In this document: positions 59,857-64,000 of the stretch, piece after piece
How the letters are laid out: every line of letters starts with the position of its first letter
Numbering within the stretch: position 1 is the stretch's first letter
Origin: Aminobacter aminovorans
GTDB taxonomy: Bacteria; Pseudomonadota; Alphaproteobacteria; Rhizobiales; Rhizobiaceae
DNA length: 64,000 bases
Assembly (NCBI RefSeq): GCF_900445235.1
Contig: NZ_UFSM01000001.1
Span: 3,363,501-3,427,500 of the forward strand
Direction: 5' to 3'
Translations under genes and position numbers: made by a program
The notes under the pieces: model-generated
What the model was told of the DNA's origin: nothing
Database searches by the model: none
What the model saw: only the letters and a program-made list of their open reading frames with translations

Positions 59857-60309
59857 ATGGCTGGACTGTATCTCGAAGAATTCGTCGTCGGCCAGGTGAT
59901 CCGGCATCAGCTTACCAAGACCGTTACCGAGAGCGACAACATGTTCTTCTCGACGATGACGCTCAACCCGCAGCCGCTGCATATCGACTTCGATTTCGCC
60001 GCCCGGAGCGAATGGGGCAAGCCGCTGGTCAACTCGCTGTTCACGCTCGGCCTGATGATCGGCATTTCCGTGCACGACACCACGCTCGGCACCACCATCG
60101 GCAATCTCGGCATGACCGAGACCACCTTCCCGCACCCGGTCTTTCACGGCGACACGATCCGCGTCGAGACGGAGGTGCTTTCGGTGCGCGAATCGAAATC
60201 GAAAACCGATCGCGGGATCGTCGAATTCCTGCATCGCGCCTATAATCAGGACGGCGCGCTCGTTGCCAAATGCCAGCGCCAGGCGATGATGAAGAAGAAG
60301 GCGGCCTGA
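59857..60309 (+). CDS. MaoC-like (R)-specific enoyl-CoA hydratase
   Basis: A 150-residue hot-dog-fold hydratase. The MaoC signature is TESDNMFFSTMTLNPQPLHI (catalytic Asp/His pair in the usual D-x4-H region) and VNSLFTLGLMIGISVHDTTL. It starts MAGLYLEEFVVGQVIRHQLT at the ATG 6 bases after AGGAGGAG. The stop overlaps the next start by one base (TGATG), coupling it to a CitE-like lyase. Such pairs hydrate and cleave branched or dicarboxylic acyl-CoAs, for example in the methylaspartate, ethylmalonyl-CoA or glyoxylate-regeneration routes; the exact substrate is unknown. Confidence 0.87.
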   Translation: MAGLYLEEFVVGQVIRHQLTKTVTESDNMFFSTMTLNPQPLHIDFDFAARSEWGKPLVNSLFTLGLMIGISVHDTTLGTTIGNLGMTETTFPHPVFHGDTIRVETEVLSVRESKSKTDRGIVEFLHRAYNQDGALVAKCQRQAMMKKKAA

Positions 60310-61190
60310 TGCGCTCGCTGCTGTTCGTTCCTGGCGATTCCGAAAAAAAGCTCGAACGCGGTTTTTCGTCCGGCGCCGACGTCGTCATCGTCGATCTCGA
60401 GGATTCGGTCTCACCTGACAACAAGGCGCATGCGCGCGGCGTCGCCGCCAACTTCATCGCCAGCAAGCGCAACGAGACCCAAGCGTCGATCTACGTTCGC
60501 GTCAACGACCTCACGACCGGGCTCACCGATGACGACCTCAGGGCGATCGTGCCGATCGCACCCGACGGCATCATGCTGCCGAAATCGAATTCAGGCGCCG
60601 ACGTCCAGCATCTCTCCACCAAACTTCGTGTGCACGAGGCGGAAAACGGCCTGCCGGACGGTGCCATCAGAATCATCCCGATCATCACGGAAACAGCAAG
60701 CGGCGTGCTGGCGACCGCAAGCTACGTCGGAGCGAGCGCCCGGGTCGCCGGACTGACCTGGGGCGCGGAGGACCTTTCGGCGGCCATCGGCGCGCGCGCA
60801 GCGCGTGACAGCGACGGCCGCTACACCGACGTGTTCCGACTGGCGCGGGCCATGACCGTGCTGGGTGCGGCAGCGGCCGACGTTGCCGCCATTGATACCG
60901 TCTTCGTCAATTTCAGGGATGGCGAAGGCCTGCGCGCCGAGTGCCTCGACGCCGAACGTGACGGCTTCACCGCCAAGATGGCGATCCACCCCGACCAGGT
61001 CGCGGTCATCAACGAGGCGTTCACGCCGACCGCCGAGGCGGTGACCCGTGCAGCTTCCGTCGTCAGCGCTTTCGAGGAGGCAGGCAATCCGGGCGTGGTC
61101 GGCATCAACGGCAAGATGTACGACAGGCCGCATCTGAGGCTCGCCCAGCGCCTGCTGGCCCGGGCGCGCGCCGCCGGTGTCATTGGCTGA
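60309..61190 (+). CDS. HpcH/HpaI (CitE-like) acyl-CoA lyase
   Basis: A 293-residue CitE-like TIM-barrel protein. MRSLLFVPGDSEKKLERGFS is the usual start; VIVDLEDSVSPDNK carries the metal-binding DLED, MLPKSNSGADVQ the next conserved segment, and LTWGAEDLSAAIGARA the Glu-Asp metal ligands, with KMAIHPDQVAVINEAFTP near the end. Members of the family are citryl-, malyl-, beta-methylmalyl- or citramalyl-CoA lyases or thioesterases. The ATG shares one base with the maoC stop. I cannot choose the substrate. Confidence 0.88.
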   Translation: MRSLLFVPGDSEKKLERGFSSGADVVIVDLEDSVSPDNKAHARGVAANFIASKRNETQASIYVRVNDLTTGLTDDDLRAIVPIAPDGIMLPKSNSGADVQHLSTKLRVHEAENGLPDGAIRIIPIITETASGVLATASYVGASARVAGLTWGAEDLSAAIGARAARDSDGRYTDVFRLARAMTVLGAAAADVAAIDTVFVNFRDGEGLRAECLDAERDGFTAKMAIHPDQVAVINEAFTPTAEAVTRAASVVSAFEEAGNPGVVGINGKMYDRPHLRLAQRLLARARAAGVIG

Positions 61191-61193
61191 GGC

Positions 61194-61799
61194 TCAGTCT
61201 TCCCACCGCGGCCGCCGCATCGAGAAGATAGCGTCGATCGTCGAATAATCCATGTAGCCGAGGCGCGAGACGTTGCCGGCCCTGACGACATCGAACAGTC
61301 CGTCGGTCAGATAGGCTTCGTCGATATGGATGCCGACGACCTCGCCTATGACGACGATGGCGCCGGTCTCCTGGCCATTCAGGCCCTTGGGCCGGAAGAT
61401 CTCGGTGACTTTGCATTCCAGTGCCGCGGGCGCTTCAGCAACGCGCGGCGGGGCGACAAGCTGCGATGGCGCCGGTGTCAGCCCGGCATAGTCGAACTCG
61501 TTGACACCGCGCGGCGCGTTGACCGAGCTCTTGTTCATCTTCTCCGCAAGGTCGCGCCCGACGAGATTGGCGACGAACTCCCTGGTTTCGCCGGCAAAGG
61601 TTGCACTGTCCTTTTGTCCCTCGGAGGAGAACCAGACCAGCGGCGGCTTGCCGGACAGCGCATTGAAGAACGAATAAGGGGCGAGGTTGACCGCCCCATC
61701 CTTCGCGATTGTCGAAATCCAGCCTATCGGCCGCGGCGACACCAGCGCCTTGAATGGATCATGCGGCAGGCCGTGGCCATTCGACGGCTCGTAGAACAC
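61194..61799 (-). CDS. Flavin reductase family protein
   Basis: A 201-residue FMN-binding split-barrel protein. It begins MFYEPSNGHGLPHDPFKALV and has SPRPIGWISTIAKDGAVNLA and APYSFFNALSGKPPLVWFSS, the signature of the flavoredoxin/flavin reductase family, and FVANLVGRDLAEKMN. It may reduce flavin for a partner oxygenase or act on its own. A GTG at 61799 follows GGAGGG; a GTG six codons earlier overlaps the nitroreductase stop. It is the second gene of a pair with nitroreductase, whose stop lies a few bases upstream. Confidence 0.87.
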   Translation of the reverse strand: MFYEPSNGHGLPHDPFKALVSPRPIGWISTIAKDGAVNLAPYSFFNALSGKPPLVWFSSEGQKDSATFAGETREFVANLVGRDLAEKMNKSSVNAPRGVNEFDYAGLTPAPSQLVAPPRVAEAPAALECKVTEIFRPKGLNGQETGAIVVIGEVVGIHIDEAYLTDGLFDVVRAGNVSRLGYMDYSTIDAIFSMRRPRWED

Positions 61800-61804
61800 C
61801 TGGG

Positions 61805-62389
61805 CTAGCCCTCCCACGGCCCGGAATAGTCGGAAGTGAGTTTCGCCACGTCAGGACGCGGGCGCTCCTGTCCGGCGCCGTCATAAGAGCCGATGTGGAT
61901 GAAGCCAATGACGCGCTCATGCGGCGCGAGCCCGAGCAGCGCCCGCCCCTCGTCGCAATCCGAGTACCAGTTGGTGATCATGTTGGTGCCATAGCCCAGA
62001 GCGTTGGCGGCAGTGATCAGGTTCATCGCGGCCATGCCACCCGACAGGAACATTTCCCACCCGGGGATCTTGGGATGCTCCTTGGGGCTCGACACGACTC
62101 CGATGACCAGCGGCGCGCGCGAAAAGCGGGCGAGTTCCTGGTTGCGCCGGCCTTCCGGCAGCGGCCCTTCCCGACGCTCGGCCAAGTCAGCCAGCTTCTG
62201 GCCGATCTCGATGCGTGCATCGCCGCGATAGAGGATGAAGCGCCAGGGCTCCAGCCGGCCGTGGTCCGGCACGCGGCTTGCGGCGGCCAGAATGATCGCG
62301 ATCTCGGCGTCGGACGGTGCCGGTGCACGCAGTTCGGGGATCGGCGCGGAATTGCGGTTGAGCAGGAAGTCGATGATCGGCGATGTCAC
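61805..62389 (-). CDS. Nitroreductase family protein
   Basis: A 194-residue NAD(P)H-dependent FMN enzyme of the nitroreductase superfamily (YdjA type). Motifs: PIIDFLLNRNSAPI near the start, ASRVPDHGRLEPWRFILYRG (FMN phosphate binding), GGMAAMNLITAANALGYGTN and HERVIGFIHIG. The GTG start at 62389 has AAGGAG 10 bases upstream; frames open further upstream are noncoding. It forms an overlapping pair with flavin reductase, and both are FMN proteins. Substrate unknown. Confidence 0.88.
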   Translation of the reverse strand: MTSPIIDFLLNRNSAPIPELRAPAPSDAEIAIILAAASRVPDHGRLEPWRFILYRGDARIEIGQKLADLAERREGPLPEGRRNQELARFSRAPLVIGVVSSPKEHPKIPGWEMFLSGGMAAMNLITAANALGYGTNMITNWYSDCDEGRALLGLAPHERVIGFIHIGSYDGAGQERPRPDVAKLTSDYSGPWEG

Positions 62390-62528
62390 GGCGCGGGCAC
62401 TCCTTGAATGTTGGGCTGAAGCGCCTGTCCGTAAATGGTGGCTGCTCTGGCATCGGCGCAGTGCGGTTGAGAATCCATCGCGCCGGAATAGCCTTGAAAT
62501 TGCCACCGCCTTGGGCTTCAAACAAGGG

Positions 62529-63497
62529 ATGTCTAGGGGACGCTTCCGCTTTTTCGCGCCGATTCTGGTTGCCGCGCTGTTTACAGTGCAGCCTGCGGCC
62601 GTTTTCGCGCAGGACGGAGCCGCGGCCATCGATGGCCTGAGCCTTCCCGGCATATCGAGTTTTGCCTCGCCGCGCGGCGACGAGCCGCTGGCGACGGGTG
62701 CGCTTGGCGAAATCACGCTGACCGCGCAACTGACCGACAAGGGCAGCGACATCGGCCGTGGCCTGGTCTGGCGCGTGTTCAGCCCCGAGGCTGGACCTGA
62801 CGGCAAGCTGCCTCTGGTGGCCTCGGCCCAAGGCGGCACCAGCATGTTCCAACTGCCGCCCGGCAGCTACCTCGTCCATGCCTCCTACGGCCGTGCCGGC
62901 GCCACCAAGCGCATCACCGTCGGCAAGCAGGGCAAGCGCGAGAGCCTCGTGCTCGATGCCGGCGGCCTCAAACTCGACGCTGTCCTTTCCGGCGGCGTTC
63001 GAATCCCGCCGGCCAAGCTCAAATTCTCGATCTTCGAGGCCGACGCTGGCAGCGATGGCGAACGTGCGCTGATCATCCCCAACGTCGCGCCGAATTCGGT
63101 GGTACGGCTCAATTCCGGCACCTATCACGTCGTCTCGACCTATGGCAGCGTCAACGCCGTCATCCGCTCCGACATCCGTGTCGAAGCCGGCAAGCTGACC
63201 GAAGCGACGGTCGAGCACCGCGCCGCCGACGTGACCTTCAAGCTGGTGCGCGAAGCCGGCGGCGAGGCCATTGCCGACACATCCTGGTCGGTACTGACAG
63301 AATCCGGCGACCCGCTGCGCGAAGCGGTGGGCGCGTTTGCCTCGATGGTGCTCTCGGAAGGCGACTACACCATCATCGCCAAGAACCGCGACCGCATCTA
63401 CCAGCGCGACTTCACCGTCGTTGCCGGCCGCAACCAGGACGTCGAAGTCGTCGCCTCCGAAGATGCCGCGATCGACCCCAACGAAGGCGCCGACTAG
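62529..63497 (+). CDS. Secreted protein with three beta-sandwich repeats
   Basis: A 322-residue exported protein with a signal peptide (FFAPILVAALFTVQPAAVFA). The mature part shows three degenerate repeats of about 80 residues. Each ends in a pattern (x)LPPGSYLVHASYGRAGATKR / LNSGTYHVVSTYGSVNA / LSEGDYTIIAKNRDRIYQ, that is, hydrophobic-x-G-x-Y, followed by a strand with V-x-(A/V)G-(K/R). This is the pattern of carboxypeptidase-regulatory-like or other Ig-like beta-sandwich domains. The end is acidic. ATG at 62529, though the AAGGG before it is closer than usual. Function unknown; divergent from nitroreductase. Confidence 0.78.
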   Translation: MSRGRFRFFAPILVAALFTVQPAAVFAQDGAAAIDGLSLPGISSFASPRGDEPLATGALGEITLTAQLTDKGSDIGRGLVWRVFSPEAGPDGKLPLVASAQGGTSMFQLPPGSYLVHASYGRAGATKRITVGKQGKRESLVLDAGGLKLDAVLSGGVRIPPAKLKFSIFEADAGSDGERALIIPNVAPNSVVRLNSGTYHVVSTYGSVNAVIRSDIRVEAGKLTEATVEHRAADVTFKLVREAGGEAIADTSWSVLTESGDPLREAVGAFASMVLSEGDYTIIAKNRDRIYQRDFTVVAGRNQDVEVVASEDAAIDPNEGAD

Positions 63498-63536
63498 GCT
63501 TCAGCAAGTCGTCTGACTTCCGGACCTCTGAACCGA

Positions 63537-63563
63537 AAAGGGCGGCATCGAGCCGCCCTTCTT
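63537..63563. terminator. Bidirectional terminator
   Basis: AAAGGGCGGC-ATCGA-GCCGCCCTTCTT: a 9-bp stem between the secreted-protein gene and the converging thrS end. Confidence 0.8.
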
Positions 63564-63592
63564 GCTAGTCTCAGGCTGTAGGCCCGTTTATC

Positions 63593-64000
63593 TCAGGCGG
63601 TAAGCGCGCGGCGCCTGTCCGGCGTCATCGCCTCGTCAACGAGGGCTGCGACGGCTTCGTCGAGGCCCATCGACACCTGGTCGCGCGAACCGAGACGGCG
63701 GACATTGACTGTCGCCTCCTCAGCCTCGCGCTTTCCGCAGACGAGAATGACCGGGACCTTGGCCAGCGAATGCTCGCGGACCTTGTAGTTGATCTTCTCA
63801 TTGCGCAGATCGACCTCCGCCGACAGGCCGGCAGCCTTGAGCTTGGCCGCGACCGAACGCGCATAGTCGTCGGCGTCAGAGGTGATCGTCGTCACCACCA
63901 CCTGCTGCGGCGCGAACCACAGCGGGAAGTGGCCCGAATAGTTCTCGATCAGGATGCCGAGGAAACGTTCCATCGAACCACAGATGGCGCGGTGGACCAT
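63593..64000 (-). CDS. thrS: Threonyl-tRNA synthetase, C-terminal part (cut by window edge)
   Basis: The last 135 residues of ThrRS. It shows [20 protein letters not shown], the end of the class II catalytic core, and then the anticodon-binding domain with [20 protein letters not shown] and [20 protein letters not shown]. The frame runs off the right edge of the window, so the start and most of the catalytic domain are outside. Stop at 63593. Confidence 0.95.
   Translation of the reverse strand: MVHRAICGSMERFLGILIENYSGHFPLWFAPQQVVVTTITSDADDYARSVAAKLKAAGLSAEVDLRNEKINYKVREHSLAKVPVILVCGKREAEEATVNVRRLGSRDQVSMGLDEAVAALVDEAMTPDRRRALTA

Noticed and set aside
1..64000. tRNA genes, insertion sequences, prophage genes, CRISPR arrays or toxin-antitoxin pairs
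   Set aside because: Looked for by eye: no cloverleaf T-arm with CCA-type end in intergenic DNA, no transposase, integrase or Cas-like protein, and no regularly spaced repeats.

Overview
The window is a high-GC, gene-dense chromosomal segment of an alphaproteobacterium, most likely a member of the Hyphomicrobiales (Rhizobiales) close to Mesorhizobium/Aminobacter. The markers are RNase E with a very long acidic/basic insertion in its S1 domain, a Ros/MucR regulator, a CckA hybrid kinase with two membrane helices, a rhizobial DksA without its zinc cysteines, a DUF2336 protein, and two SOS boxes of the alphaproteobacterial direct-repeat form GTTC-N7-GTTC. The assignment rests on protein families and style of regulation, not on a marker-gene comparison. 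No tRNA, rRNA, insertion sequence, prophage or CRISPR array was seen.

Layout. 1-7505: long untranslated leader and rne, then mucR, a Dabb protein, a tiny membrane protein that seems to start at ATT, a cyclopropane-fatty-acid-synthase-like methyltransferase and a secreted glycerophosphodiesterase. 7570-13219: periplasmic cyclic-nucleotide phosphodiesterase/nucleotidase, an Lrp-type regulator divergent from alanine dehydrogenase, and an outer-membrane protein made of two fused barrels. 13286-18671: DUF1203, a DapB-like reductase without the catalytic histidines, an OmpA-like protein, and a leftward sulfur operon (cysK, alaX, sseA, GNAT). 18889-26533: SDR, MFS transporter, RhlE-type helicase, small conserved ORF, purine nucleoside phosphorylase, CckA.

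26743-38221: FliO-like protein, DksA, SixA-like phosphatase, YcjX/YcjF pair, secreted proteins and lipoproteins, Kef-type antiporter, DUF924, LexA-controlled dinB whose polymerase carries an N-terminal zinc ribbon, and an L,D-transpeptidase. 38253-44011: orphan ProX-like binding protein, then about 1.2 kb of gene debris (methyltransferase tail, YCII/DGPF tail and a deleted ECF42-type sigma factor), then dnaE. 44216-49694: glutathione-dependent formaldehyde dehydrogenase with a GNAT gene, cupin, DUF188, DUF1345, a cytochrome b561 plus Tat-exported molybdoenzyme pair, and an XRE regulator. 49820-54347: tandem glycine riboswitch and gcvT-gcvH-gcvP. 54424-64000: AT-rich patch with a small membrane protein, a GGDEF protein, parE behind a LexA box, DUF2336, a MaoC/CitE-like coupled pair, flavin reductase and nitroreductase, a secreted triple-repeat protein, and the C-terminal end of thrS cut by the window edge.

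Most of the window is core genome. The less ordinary items are the decayed ECF42 module, the two LexA boxes, the DapB-like paralogue with a GTATAC repeat in its promoter, the double-barrel porin-like protein, the molybdoenzyme/cytochrome pair, the triple-repeat secreted protein and the ATT-start small protein. I do not see convincing evidence for a wholly new defence or mobile system here.
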